DNA of 32,604 nucleotides from positions 1 to 32,604 of the forward strand of contig JALVZN010000074.1 of the NCBI GenBank assembly GCA_027037615.1, given 5' to 3'. The notes under the pieces are model-generated. The model was not told where the DNA came from. It saw only the letters and a list, made by a program, of their open reading frames with translations, and did not search any database. The stretch comes from Caldifarciminota bacterium. GTDB taxonomy: Bacteria > Hydrothermota > Hydrothermia > B15-G9. This document shows positions 1 through 8,807 of this stretch, in pieces. Within the stretch, counting starts at the first letter, position 1; each line of letters starts with the position of its first letter. A program made the position numbers and the translations under genes.

Positions 1-778
1 CCACAACTTTCAGGTCAGGCGCCATCTTTTTCAGCTGATACACAATTCCGAGATGGTAATCCGAATGGAAACCGCCGTTGACATGCAACATCTTGTAATC
101 GGGATGTTTTTTCATGAACCTGATTATCGATTCGGCCATCGTCGCATCCTTGAGGCACTGAGCATGATAGAACTGTTCGATAACCTTGTTTCCGCCGCTG
201 TCCGACATGTGTCGAAACTCCCTCATGGCCTCCGCAAACCTCTCGCGATACTCAGGCGAATCGTAGTAAATCTTTGAGGCAATCCATTGTTTTTCCGTGT
301 CCGAGAGGGTGAAAAGGAATGCAGTATCGTTTTTGGCCACACCGTTTGCGATGTAACGCGGCACATTGGTGCCGATCACAGGCAATCCATGCTCACGGGC
401 GAACTCCACCATCGGGCGGTAATCCGTTTCATAGTTGGGCCATGGCCTTGAGCCTTTGAGAAATTCGGCCTCGCTAATGTCGCCCTTGAGATAAGCGTCG
501 AGCAAGGGCTGCACATCGCGCTCGAACATCTCCATTCCGAGCGCCACCTTGTGGTATTTTTCATAAAGTGCCTTCAAAAGCGCAAGTTCGGCATCGTGCG
601 ACACTTTCGCATCATGGTGCTCGCCGAAGAAGATTACATCGTAATCGGCCACCGCATCAGCCACCTGCTCAGCTGTCATGAGCTGCCCGGTGTTCACATC
701 TATGAACACGGCCTTATCCGTAACATGCTCTCCCATCGTTATCAAAGCCATGATTATCGCTCCTGTCAACATCTTCAT
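1..778 (-). CDS. ChaN-like / DUF399 family (haem-binding, iron-regulated) protein, 3' end truncated by the window
   Basis: Manual translation of the minus strand from ATG at 778 runs open to base 1: MKMLTGAIIMALITMGEHVTDKAVFIDVNTGQLMTAEQVADAVADYDVIFFGEHHDAKVSHDAELALLKALYEKYHKVALGMEMFERDVQPLL... The FFGEHHD and GMEMFERD motifs are ChaN-like; GAGGAG lies just before the start. Absent from the ORF track because it runs off the edge. Confidence 0.85.
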   Translation of the reverse strand, partial: MKMLTGAIIMALITMGEHVTDKAVFIDVNTGQLMTAEQVADAVADYDVIFFGEHHDAKVSHDAELALLKALYEKYHKVALGMEMFERDVQPLLDAYLKGDISEAEFLKGSRPWPNYETDYRPMVEFAREHGLPVIGTNVPRYIANGVAKNDTAFLFTLSDTEKQWIASKIYYDSPEYRERFAEAMREFRHMSDSGGNKVIEQFYHAQCLKDATMAESIIRFMKKHPDYKMLHVNGGFHSDYHLGIVYQLKKMAPDLKVV

Positions 779-982
779 CTCCTCTCCTGTTCTGTAATCG
801 AATTATGAAGAAAACAGGCCGTTTTTTTCAATTTTAGGAGCTACAATAAGTATAGTGAAAATGTGAAAAAGGAGAAGCAATCGGGAAAAATTAAGCAAAG
901 AACAATCTCCACTTGAACCTAATTTCAAAGCTATCGTTAACCGTTGCCTTCCATGAGGCGGCACAGGTGGCGCTCGTGGAGT

Positions 983-1699
983 TCATGGCATGGCCACGAT
1001 ACAAATCGTCACCGCCAGCGAGGCAGTTATTACAACCCAATCGTATAATCCGAAGCGCTCAAACCTGACCTTTCTCCTGTTGTCGGATCTAAATCCGCGC
1101 GCCTCAAGCACGGCGGCGATGTCTCTGGCACGCTTAAGCGTGTTAAAAACTAACGGGATGGTCAAATTCAGGTAGAAAGATGCCCTCTCTTTCAGCTTCA
1201 TGTCGTTGGGCTCAATGCCTCTCAGTCTCAACGAGTTCAACATGTCGCGGATTTCGTTCCTGATGATCGGAATGAACCTGAAACCGATGATCGTCATGAG
1301 CAAAATCACATTCGGCACGCCGAAAAATCCCATCGCCCTTATGAATTCCCGTTCCCCAAGCGCTATCAGCAGATAACCGGTTACTATGATGATCGTAACC
1401 CTCATGACCGTGCTGGTTGCGTTCATGAGGCTCGTTTTGAACAGGATGGGATGCCCGAATAGGGTCAAAATCGGTGCCCCGCGCGGCGCAAATATGTTCT
1501 GGAGTATCGCCATCGTCAGGAAAAGGTAAAAGAGCTCCTTCAACCTCCTTATGCCGCTCAGCGGGTTAACTCCGACAATTCGGACGGCAGCAGCCGAAGC
1601 AAGCAGCACAAACGACAGTTTTATCGGGTCGTTCAGAATTATCGCAGCGGTCGAAAAGATCGCAGTGATAAGGACTTTTGTCCTTGAATCAAATTTCAT
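983..1699 (-). CDS. ecfT: ECF transporter transmembrane protein EcfT (CbiQ family)
   Basis: 238 aa, several TM segments, typical C-terminal coupling region (RFIPIIRNEIRDMLNSLRLRGIE... RARDIAAVLEARGF). Overlaps the upstream ATPase gene by 4 bp. Confidence 0.88.
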   Translation of the reverse strand: MKFDSRTKVLITAIFSTAAIILNDPIKLSFVLLASAAAVRIVGVNPLSGIRRLKELFYLFLTMAILQNIFAPRGAPILTLFGHPILFKTSLMNATSTVMRVTIIIVTGYLLIALGEREFIRAMGFFGVPNVILLMTIIGFRFIPIIRNEIRDMLNSLRLRGIEPNDMKLKERASFYLNLTIPLVFNTLKRARDIAAVLEARGFRSDNRRKVRFERFGLYDWVVITASLAVTICIVAMP

Positions 1700-3021
1700 A
1701 GCCTGATTTCCCGCGTCTCGCCGTTAAATTCCAGACGGCTTTTCATGGGCGAGGTTATGAGTGCGCCGTGAATCTCCCTCAGCGTTGAGCTCAAAATCGA
1801 CGCAAGGTTAGCCAGCTGAACAGGATCGAGGTTAGCCTCAGGTTCATCCATGACGAGATACATCGGCTCTGCTGCGAACACCGACGCCATTGCAACGCGC
1901 TTCATCTCGCCTCCGCTCAGGTTGAGCGGAAACCTGTCTCGGTAGCGCGAAAGCTGAAACATATCAAGGACATCGGAAAGCTTTGAAGTCGAAAATGTGC
2001 CCCTTGCCTTCATCGATATCGCTATCTCCTCCTCCACAGTACGCCCAACAATCTGGTATTCAGGCACCTGAAAGAGGTATCCGATGTGTTTCCCGATCTC
2101 GGACAGCCTCATTTCGGAGATGTCCCTGCCCATCAACAAGATCTCACCTGAAGATGGCCTATCCAGCCCGACCAGAAAACGCGTCAATGTGGTTTTGCCC
2201 GAACCGGTCGGCCCCAGCAAAAGCGTTATCCCGCCATCAATTTCCATTGAATTTATCTCAATCGTCCTATCGCCTGCGCTGTGATGCAGCCCTTTGACCT
2301 GAAAAACAGGGGTTTCGTGGCGGCCTGACGGGGTCTCGACCAAAATCCGTTCCGCATCAGGCAATCCGCGATGCAGTTCCCCGTCCACAAGCGTGTATGC
2401 GGTGTCAGCTATCTCAGGTGGTGACGGCCAGCTGCCGAAGATCAGAATCGATGCCCCTCGCTCCTTCTCCGTCCCGACAAGCTCCCACAAAACCTTTTCG
2501 GCCTTCGGGTCGAGGAATGCGTCGGGCTCATCCAGTATCAAAAGCTCAGGATGGGCGGCAATGGCGACACAGAGCGACAAGAGCTGTTTCTGCCCCTGAG
2601 ACAAGCGTTCAGGGGAGTCATCGGCGCGAGACAGGAGTCCGACATGTTCCAGAAGTTCATCCGTTCGCACCCTTGCGTCGCCTTCATCGAAGCCCGCATT
2701 TTCGAGGACAAACGCCAGCTCATCCCTCAATGTCGAGAAAAAGACCTGAGTTTCGGGATGCTGCATGAGAAGTCCGACCGTGGAAACGCGCTCCGATGGT
2801 CCCATTTCGAGGAGGTTGCGCCCGCCGACCATCACCCTGCCGCTCAGTGTCCCGCCGTGCAGCTTCTCGACGATGCCAGCTGCTGCCAGAGCAAGCGTGG
2901 ATTTGCCTGAGCCGTTCAAACCGTAAACGAAAACCGCCTGTCCATCATCGACTTTCAGGTTGACCGACTTCAGGACATGCGTGCCGTCAGGGAAGGTGTA
3001 ATTAAGGGCTTTTATCTCCAT
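1696..3021 (-). CDS. Fused double ECF/ABC ATPase (EcfA1-EcfA2-like)
   Basis: 441 aa with two nucleotide-binding domains: Walker A GLNGSGKST and GPTGSGKTT; signatures RLSQGQKQ and NLSGGEMKR; Walker B LLILDEPDAF and YLVMDEPEAN. Confidence 0.92.
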   Translation of the reverse strand: MEIKALNYTFPDGTHVLKSVNLKVDDGQAVFVYGLNGSGKSTLALAAAGIVEKLHGGTLSGRVMVGGRNLLEMGPSERVSTVGLLMQHPETQVFFSTLRDELAFVLENAGFDEGDARVRTDELLEHVGLLSRADDSPERLSQGQKQLLSLCVAIAAHPELLILDEPDAFLDPKAEKVLWELVGTEKERGASILIFGSWPSPPEIADTAYTLVDGELHRGLPDAERILVETPSGRHETPVFQVKGLHHSAGDRTIEINSMEIDGGITLLLGPTGSGKTTLTRFLVGLDRPSSGEILLMGRDISEMRLSEIGKHIGYLFQVPEYQIVGRTVEEEIAISMKARGTFSTSKLSDVLDMFQLSRYRDRFPLNLSGGEMKRVAMASVFAAEPMYLVMDEPEANLDPVQLANLASILSSTLREIHGALITSPMKSRLEFNGETREIRL

Positions 3022-3892
3022 TCTCGTGTGGAATTAAAATCAGCTCCCTCGATTTCACCCCGTCGCCCTCAAAATAGGATTTTCCGGCTTCTGAGACGAT
3101 GTGAAGCGATTTCAGTTCGTCAAAGTCGAATGTCCGATCGCCGCCCCTGAACCTGTATCGCTCAGGCGCATCGTAATCGATTACTTTCAAAAGGGTTGCG
3201 ACTGACACGGTGTCACCAAAGACCAGTTTCGGCGAGTAGTTGAGCGCATAAGCTGCCGATGTGTCGATTATCAGCCACAACGGGTCGCTTATGTTCAGGA
3301 GGCCTCTCAGCTTGTGCGGCTTGAAGTCAACGAATTCGCCCACCGTGCCGCTGTCATGGACGAACTCGTAGGATTTGAAGAAGGCTGCGGGAAACGCCAG
3401 TTTCATGCTGTCACATGCGATCAACATCACGATCTGCGAGTCAGGGAGCTGTTTGAGAACATCAAGCCATTCCTGCTCGTTCGATGCGTAAACTTTTATC
3501 GGCAACTTCGAGAACGGCCACGACACGGGTTTGATCCACCTGAGCTTTTTGACAGCGAACATCCTGTATCTTGCAGCGGTGTCCAGTGGCACAACGAAGA
3601 CGGATCCGTATTTTTTGACATCCAACGGCTTACCGTCGATGGAATCTGCGAACAGCAGCCCATTCCGCTCAATCAGCTCAAGCGGAGCTATGATGTGATA
3701 CCCATCTTCGGCCATCATTTCGATGGCGGATGGCGTGTCGATTAGCTCCTTCACCCTGACACCGGACAGGTGCATGTATTTGCCGAATTTCAGGGTTACC
3801 GTGTCATGCGGCAATGTATCAAGCGATACCGACACCGTGTCGCTTCCATTTATCACCCAAAATCCCATGATGATGGCAAAGAGCGCATTCAT
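3002..3892 (-). CDS. Exported protein of the ECF operon, weakly like the sulfite-oxidase/molybdopterin-binding fold
   Basis: 296 aa with an N-terminal hydrophobic segment. The region DGYHIIAPLELIERNGLLFADSIDGKPLDVKKYGSVFVVPLDTAARYRMFAVKKLRWI follows the SUOX Mo-binding domain layout (DGY...; LLAY..DGKPL...; ..VKWL..I). Fold assignment is inference. Confidence 0.55.
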   Translation of the reverse strand: MNALFAIIMGFWVINGSDTVSVSLDTLPHDTVTLKFGKYMHLSGVRVKELIDTPSAIEMMAEDGYHIIAPLELIERNGLLFADSIDGKPLDVKKYGSVFVVPLDTAARYRMFAVKKLRWIKPVSWPFSKLPIKVYASNEQEWLDVLKQLPDSQIVMLIACDSMKLAFPAAFFKSYEFVHDSGTVGEFVDFKPHKLRGLLNISDPLWLIIDTSAAYALNYSPKLVFGDTVSVATLLKVIDYDAPERYRFRGGDRTFDFDELKSLHIVSEAGKSYFEGDGVKSRELILIPHENGDKSP

Positions 3893-4422
3893 GGTTGATA
3901 CCTCCTTATCTCTTTTCCGACGAAGATTGCCGCTGCGCCACCAACTGCCCCGGACAACATGCCCGTCAGGACAGCTATGCTCAGTGCGATGGTGGGGATC
4001 CTGAAAAGTATCAGGTTGATGATCATCACGCCAATGCCGTTGCCCAGTGCACCTGCAACAGCGCCAACCACATAGTTTGAGCCATCATCCCGTGCTATGA
4101 GGAATACGAAGTCGATTGCCATGCCGGGCAACAGGTAAGCGGGGAGGTTTGCGATACCGTGTGCGCCAAACCCTATCAGATATGCGATAAATGCCTGAAC
4201 GAAGCTCAGAAGCGTGGCGGAACCGACCTTTTGCGTCAACGAAACGGCGAGCACTGGCCAGAACATGTAAACGACGCCCGCGATCGTGCCTGAAGGCACC
4301 CTCAATGTCGATGTTATCAGCTTTATCAAAGGCTGCACAAAGGGTTTAGCGGCAATCCCGAGAGCGGCAACCAGCGAAATGATCACAAGGTCAAGCGTGG
4401 TAAACTTCCTTTTCACATCCAC
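3889..4422 (-). CDS. ECF transporter S (substrate-binding) component, substrate unknown
   Basis: 177 aa, about six TM segments (SLVAALGIAAKPFVQPLIK..., PSGTIAGVVYMFWPVLAV...). GTG start with upstream AGGAG. Adjacent to EcfA and EcfT genes. Confidence 0.8.
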   Translation of the reverse strand: MDVKRKFTTLDLVIISLVAALGIAAKPFVQPLIKLITSTLRVPSGTIAGVVYMFWPVLAVSLTQKVGSATLLSFVQAFIAYLIGFGAHGIANLPAYLLPGMAIDFVFLIARDDGSNYVVGAVAGALGNGIGVMIINLILFRIPTIALSIAVLTGMLSGAVGGAAAIFVGKEIRRYQP

Positions 4423-4443
4423 ATCTCCTGTTTAAGCGGACAA

Positions 4444-4449
4444 ATTATA
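4444..4449 (-). promoter_or_regulatory. Possible sigma70 -10 (TATAAT) for the ECF operon
   Basis: Perfect TATAAT on the minus strand upstream of the GTG start at 4422; no convincing -35 found. Confidence 0.35.
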
Positions 4450-4520
4450 ACGCCCAACGCACTTAAGCTGAGGGGATGGAGGGCAGGGCTAAACATCAAA
4501 GTTCAAACGGCCGGGTTCGC

Positions 4521-5171
4521 TCAAAGTATCTTTATTTTGTTGAAACTGCCGCTCAGGATAACCTCGGTCTGGCCATATCGCCTCTTTTCGGCGATGGTGT
4601 GGATGTTGAAAAAGCCTCTTTTCACGAGGTTGATCTTAGACGGCAACACAAGGGTTATGCTCGCCCCGTCAGCTGCGAAATACAGCGTTTCGGGTATGGG
4701 TTTTCGAGCCTCAAGGAACACCGATGTGCCGTTCAGGTCGAAGAATGCGCCGCGCGTCATGCCCTCGGCGTTGGCGATGTTGATGTTGCCTCCAAGTGCA
4801 TAAATCTGAAGCGGTTTTGACGCAGAGGGTGCAAAAACCACCTCGCACCTTGAAAACTTGAGGTCAAGTCTGAGGTCGAGAGCCATGAGCTTTTTGAAAT
4901 CGAGCGTCAGGTGCGAGAGAGCGGCCTGCAGGTTGAACCTGACGGACGAGCCGACTGGCAGGATGAGCGTCATCGGCGTCTTTTTAAGCACGGCCATCGG
5001 GTTGACGAAATCCTCGATACGGACATCCACGGTGTCATCGTGAGCCGAGACATCCGCCGGAATGCCGTTAGTTTTAAGCTGCGGGCCTGTGACGACCCGC
5101 AGCTCCACTCCGGTAAGCGAACCGCTTACCCTGACAAATAGGAGGTTTAAGGATAGGATCAAAATGGGCAT
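4521..5171 (-). CDS. Exported DUF4097-like beta-rich protein
   Basis: Start reassigned from 5420 to the ATG at 5171 (MPILILSLNLLFVRVSGSLTGVELRV...). The N-terminal 83 aa of the ORF-track call overlap the coding sequence of the upstream gene and look non-native. Repetitive beta content (SHLTLDFKKLMALDLRLDLKFSRCEVVF; ALGGNINIANAEG). Confidence 0.7.
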   Translation of the reverse strand: MPILILSLNLLFVRVSGSLTGVELRVVTGPQLKTNGIPADVSAHDDTVDVRIEDFVNPMAVLKKTPMTLILPVGSSVRFNLQAALSHLTLDFKKLMALDLRLDLKFSRCEVVFAPSASKPLQIYALGGNINIANAEGMTRGAFFDLNGTSVFLEARKPIPETLYFAADGASITLVLPSKINLVKRGFFNIHTIAEKRRYGQTEVILSGSFNKIKIL

Positions 5172-5178
5172 GGTTATC

Positions 5179-6879
5179 CTATATCCTGTGTGTAAGCCTG
5201 AACACGAGCCTGAACGGTGCCTCTTTCTCGATCGAGCGCGCCACAAGCAGCGACACCGGGCCAGTTCCAACTCCCAATCCCATGTCGATGTAGGTGTCGG
5301 CAAATTCCCGCCCGGTCTTAGCAGCGTCAGCAAACACGATGCCGTCGATGCCGCTGAATTTGGCTCGATATTCCACCTGCAACAGGCCGAACATGTCTGT
5401 TTCAATTGAGTTGAGCGCATAGCCCGGAAGCGTGCCCATGCCGCCGAGACGGAATCCGAACGGGAAGTCCTCGGTCGAGGAGTATCCCATCGTAAGCCTT
5501 GCCCTCAGCTCGTTCCGATCGTTGCCCGTTTTTCCTTTGAGCTGTGCCAGAATGTTCATAAGATCACTTCCGTATGGCGAATCGATTGCCTTTTTGAGTT
5601 TTGCGTCTAACTTCAAGGGGCCGACCGCAGCTGACAGATGTCCCCTGATCCACCTGTATTCGCCTTCTTTATCCACAGCTGGATTAGCCCTGAACGGCGT
5701 GTGCGGATAGAAAAGCGACCAGTTTGTGCGCTTGCTCAAGGACGACATCTGTTCGATCTCGTAACCCACAAAAAGTTCCATTTTCGGGTAAATATTGACG
5801 CCAGCGCCGCCGAGAAACGACTTTGAGAGGTAGTAATCGAAGGCATCGTAGTTGAACAGGAACGCCTGCGCCGAGTTCTCAAGGTCGCTGAGTTTCCAGA
5901 TGTCAGGCGTGGCCACCATCGAGTGGACTTTGCCACCTATGAAAAACGGTGAGAACAGGGATTTTTGAAGTCCAAGCCACAGGTCCCATCTTTTCAGTGA
6001 GAACGCATATCTCGCGCCGAGCGAAAGCATGTCTCTCGTTTTGAAGCCCATGTATTCATGCGTGTTGTCCAGATTTGCGCTTATGCCCAGGATAAAGCCC
6101 TGAACCCTGTTGTAGCCCGATATGCCCGGAGAAGGCGCCCACAGCTCGAGGAAATTCGATGTCTTTTCGGCCTCTTCCTCCTCTTCGCCCTCGGATTCCG
6201 ACGGTTCGTAGCCTTCTCCGCCGCCCTCCACGACAAGCTGTGCGAATTTCTCTGCAACCGAACTGTCGATATAGACATCTCCGCCAGCGACTTGCACAGT
6301 GTAGTTTCCGAGCACCGAGCACATCTCATCTGCGTCCGAGATCTCCACATCGCCCGATAGGGTCTTGATGTAGAACTCCGCAGGCACACAGATGTCCATC
6401 GAGACATCTCCATCATAGACGGTTATCGTGTCGGAAACGCCGTCCCACACGGCCGAATCCTTTATCGCATACCCGTAAATCTCAACATCGCCATTGAGTG
6501 CATTCACATTCAGCCTCGACGGCGGCATGTTGTAGATCGTGACATCACCGCTCAAGGATTTTATGTCGATGTAATCGGGATAATCTGTCTGAGTGGTGTC
6601 GAATTGAACGGTTATGTCCCCGGAAATCGCCTTCAACTTCAGATTTATCCCGCCCGGAACATCTATCGTTATCCCGTAAGAACGGCCTGAGACATCCAGA
6701 ACGCCATCATCAAGATCAACGCTCAGATGGCCTTCGGAGTTTACCACGACCTGATCCGATGCGGTTATCCGCACATCGATGTCACCCGACAGAGCGGTGA
6801 CATTCACGACATCCACGCTGTCAATGCCGACAGCGGTCGAAAAAGATATGGTCAAAGCAACTGCTATTAACTGCATCAT
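5179..6879 (-). CDS. DUF4097 beta-helix domain joined by an acidic linker to a C-terminal outer-membrane barrel (Omp85/BamA-like)
   Basis: 566 aa. Signal peptide; repeated ALSGDIDVRI / AISGDITVQF / SLSGDVTIYN / ALNGDVEIYG / TLSGDVEISD turns; linker ESEGEEEEEAEK; then FRLGGMGTLPGYALNSIETDMFGLLQVEYRAKF...IVFADAAKTG, resembling Omp85 barrel motifs. Confidence 0.75.
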   Translation of the reverse strand: MMQLIAVALTISFSTAVGIDSVDVVNVTALSGDIDVRITASDQVVVNSEGHLSVDLDDGVLDVSGRSYGITIDVPGGINLKLKAISGDITVQFDTTQTDYPDYIDIKSLSGDVTIYNMPPSRLNVNALNGDVEIYGYAIKDSAVWDGVSDTITVYDGDVSMDICVPAEFYIKTLSGDVEISDADEMCSVLGNYTVQVAGGDVYIDSSVAEKFAQLVVEGGGEGYEPSESEGEEEEEAEKTSNFLELWAPSPGISGYNRVQGFILGISANLDNTHEYMGFKTRDMLSLGARYAFSLKRWDLWLGLQKSLFSPFFIGGKVHSMVATPDIWKLSDLENSAQAFLFNYDAFDYYLSKSFLGGAGVNIYPKMELFVGYEIEQMSSLSKRTNWSLFYPHTPFRANPAVDKEGEYRWIRGHLSAAVGPLKLDAKLKKAIDSPYGSDLMNILAQLKGKTGNDRNELRARLTMGYSSTEDFPFGFRLGGMGTLPGYALNSIETDMFGLLQVEYRAKFSGIDGIVFADAAKTGREFADTYIDMGLGVGTGPVSLLVARSIEKEAPFRLVFRLTHRI

Positions 6880-6881
6880 GG

Positions 6882-7616
6882 CTATACCTCCATTTTGTTT
6901 TCGATGATGGCCCCGGCTGCCGCGGCGTAGATGACCGAGACCACTACAAACAGGATTAAAATGCCCAGGGAGACAGGCTGCTCGTTGTTTCCAAGCGTTT
7001 CACTACTCAGGAAAAGCACGCTGACTGACGGCAACTTATTGATCAGGGGCTGCAACACCTCAAAAAGCTTGTTTGTAATCCATGAGATGACGATGAAAGA
7101 AAGAAATCCGATGATTTTTCCGTATCGCCTTGCACTCATCCCGATCGCCTGAAGCATGAGCCCCATGGTGGCAAAGAGCCACACGAACGCCGTCAGGTAG
7201 ATGAACGACCATCCATTTGGCCTCATGGAGATGTTGCTGTCCATGTTCAAATTGATTGCAAACCCAACGATGAAGAAAAACACATAAACCAGAGCTTCAA
7301 TTGCAAGCACCAGCGCTTTGGATGTGATTATCTCAAATCCGCTGACCGGCAAAGCCTTGAGGTATTCGAGCGTCCGATTATCCCTCTCACTTTTCAAAAC
7401 CGAGATGCCCCGCACAAACATCAGGATGATTATCGGAAATATCACAGAGGCAGACAAAAGCATTAAGGGATCCCTCATCTCGGGTATCGCAAGTGAAGAC
7501 AACTTCAGCCAGATGTAGAGGTTAATGAGCACAATCCCGATGGAAACAAATATCAGCCACCCTCTTGCGGCCTTTAAGTCCTTTTGAAACAGGTTTGCGA
7601 TGTTTTTAAGCTTCAT
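6882..7616 (-). CDS. ABC-2 type transporter permease
   Basis: 244 aa, six predicted TM segments; ERDNRTLEYLKALPVSGFEIITSKAL is typical of ABC-2 permeases; adjacent to an ABC ATPase gene. Confidence 0.85.
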   Translation of the reverse strand: MKLKNIANLFQKDLKAARGWLIFVSIGIVLINLYIWLKLSSLAIPEMRDPLMLLSASVIFPIIILMFVRGISVLKSERDNRTLEYLKALPVSGFEIITSKALVLAIEALVYVFFFIVGFAINLNMDSNISMRPNGWSFIYLTAFVWLFATMGLMLQAIGMSARRYGKIIGFLSFIVISWITNKLFEVLQPLINKLPSVSVLFLSSETLGNNEQPVSLGILILFVVVSVIYAAAAGAIIENKMEV

Positions 7617-7625
7617 GATCCCCTC

Positions 7626-8324
7626 CTACCCGTAAATCTGGATAAAAATGTTGTTTATGGATGCCCCGTATCTGTCTCTGAGGGTTTCGGCAGCCTCATC
7701 GATGATCTTCTCGCCGTTTTTCAGAAAGATCGCCCTGTCGAAAAGGCTTTCAGCCTCCATGACGAGATGCGTTGACAGCAGAATCGTCGAATTCTCAGGC
7801 CTGTATTCCCGAATCAGGATATCGAGAATTTTGCTCCTCGATGCCGCATCTATGCCTGAGAGCGGCTCATCGAGCAGGTAAAGTGAAACCTCCCTCGAGA
7901 AGGTCAGCGCCACCTTAAGCCGGCCGCGCATGCCCCGCGATAGGTTCGCCACCTTGAGCTTCCAATCTATGTCGAAAAACTCCAGAAGCGCCTGAGTTTT
8001 ATCCATGCTCCAGTTGTCGTAGAACTTCGATGTCCATTCGATCAGCTCCTTAACCGTCATCCAGCGATAAAGGTAATCGTTTTCCGACATGTAAGCTAAC
8101 AGCTTGCGGACACCGTGTCCGGGCTTCATTCCGAACACCGTCACCCTGCCGCTGGAAGGTCTCACGAGGCCCGCAATCACCTTAAGCAGCGTCGATTTGC
8201 CGCTGCCGTTCGGGCCAAGAATGCCGACGATCTCCCCCTCTCCAACCTCCATGCTGAGGTTCTCAAGGGCAACTGTCCGCCCATACCTCTTGGTCAGCCC
8301 ATCAATCTCAATTAATCCCTTCAT
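7626..8324 (-). CDS. ABC transporter ATP-binding protein
   Basis: 232 aa; Walker A GPNGSGKST, signature LSRGMRGRLKVA, Walker B LYLLDEPLSGID. Confidence 0.93.
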   Translation of the reverse strand: MKGLIEIDGLTKRYGRTVALENLSMEVGEGEIVGILGPNGSGKSTLLKVIAGLVRPSSGRVTVFGMKPGHGVRKLLAYMSENDYLYRWMTVKELIEWTSKFYDNWSMDKTQALLEFFDIDWKLKVANLSRGMRGRLKVALTFSREVSLYLLDEPLSGIDAASRSKILDILIREYRPENSTILLSTHLVMEAESLFDRAIFLKNGEKIIDEAAETLRDRYGASINNIFIQIYG

Positions 8325-8691
8325 CTTTCAGCTCCTCCAGAATTTTTATGACATCGTCTATCGACATGCCTGTCTCACTGGCCTCCTTCAGGAAATGCTC
8401 AACAAGCTCCCTCCTGAACGCCTTTTTGAGCGCATCGATGGCCTCGACATCTTCGGTTACAAATTTGCCCTGCCCCCTGAGCGTGAAAGTAACACCTTCA
8501 CGCTCAAGCTCCTGATACGCCCTTTGCACAGTGTTGGGATTAACCCTCAACATGACAGCCATCTCCCTGACCGACGGCAGCCTATCCCCGGGCTTCAATT
8601 CGCCCCTGACAATCGCCTTTTTGATCATCTCCATGATCTGCAGGTAAATCGGCCTGTTTTCATCAAATCTGTCATTCAGTATTAGTGTCAT
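8308..8691 (-). CDS. GntR family transcriptional regulator, YtrA subfamily
   Basis: Start reassigned from 8730 to ATG 8691: MTLILNDRFDENRPIYLQIMEMIKKAIVRGELKPGDRLPSVREMAVMLRVNPNTVQRAYQELEREGVTFTLRGQGKFV. Short GntR followed by ABC genes, as in YtrA-type operons. The longer ORF would run through the promoter. Confidence 0.88.
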   Translation of the reverse strand: MTLILNDRFDENRPIYLQIMEMIKKAIVRGELKPGDRLPSVREMAVMLRVNPNTVQRAYQELEREGVTFTLRGQGKFVTEDVEAIDALKKAFRRELVEHFLKEASETGMSIDDVIKILEELKDEGIN

Positions 8692-8708
8692 AGCCAAATA
8701 ATACACTA
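8683..8708. promoter_or_regulatory. Putative YtrA-type operator, TAGTGT-N14-ACACTA
   Basis: Perfect 6-bp inverted repeat overlapping the -10 and start codon; resembles the AGTGTA-N13-TACACT operator class reported for YtrA-type GntR regulators. Confidence 0.7.
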
Positions 8709-8726
8709 GAACTGGATGGGTGTCAA
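8698..8726 (-). promoter_or_regulatory. sigma70 promoter of the GntR-ABC operon
   Basis: Minus strand TTGACA (8726-8721), 17 bp spacer, TATTAT (8703-8698), then TTGGCT directly before ATG at 8691. Confidence 0.8.
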
Positions 8727-8758
8727 GCACAGGGGAAGGCCGATTTTGTTATGAGATG

Positions 8759-8781
8759 TAACTCTTTGATGTCCAGAGTTA
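8759..8781. other. Short inverted repeat (TAACTCT-N9-AGAGTTA) between genes
   Basis: Perfect 7-bp arms downstream of the DUF2079 gene; no T-tract, so terminator function is uncertain. Confidence 0.3.
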
Positions 8782-8807
8782 TAAGACGGGCAGCATTGGG
8801 GCAGAGA

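Noticed and set aside
5172-5420. N-terminal extension of ORF 4521..5420 (MRSTQLKQTCSACC...)
   Set aside because: It overlaps the 3' coding part of the 5179-6879 gene in another frame and has low-quality composition; a signal-peptide-like start exists at 5171.
8692-8730. Upstream start (MLDTHPVLVYYLA) of the GntR ORF
   Set aside because: The segment contains the TTGACA-N17-TATTAT promoter and operator; homology-like sequence starts at MTLILNDRF.
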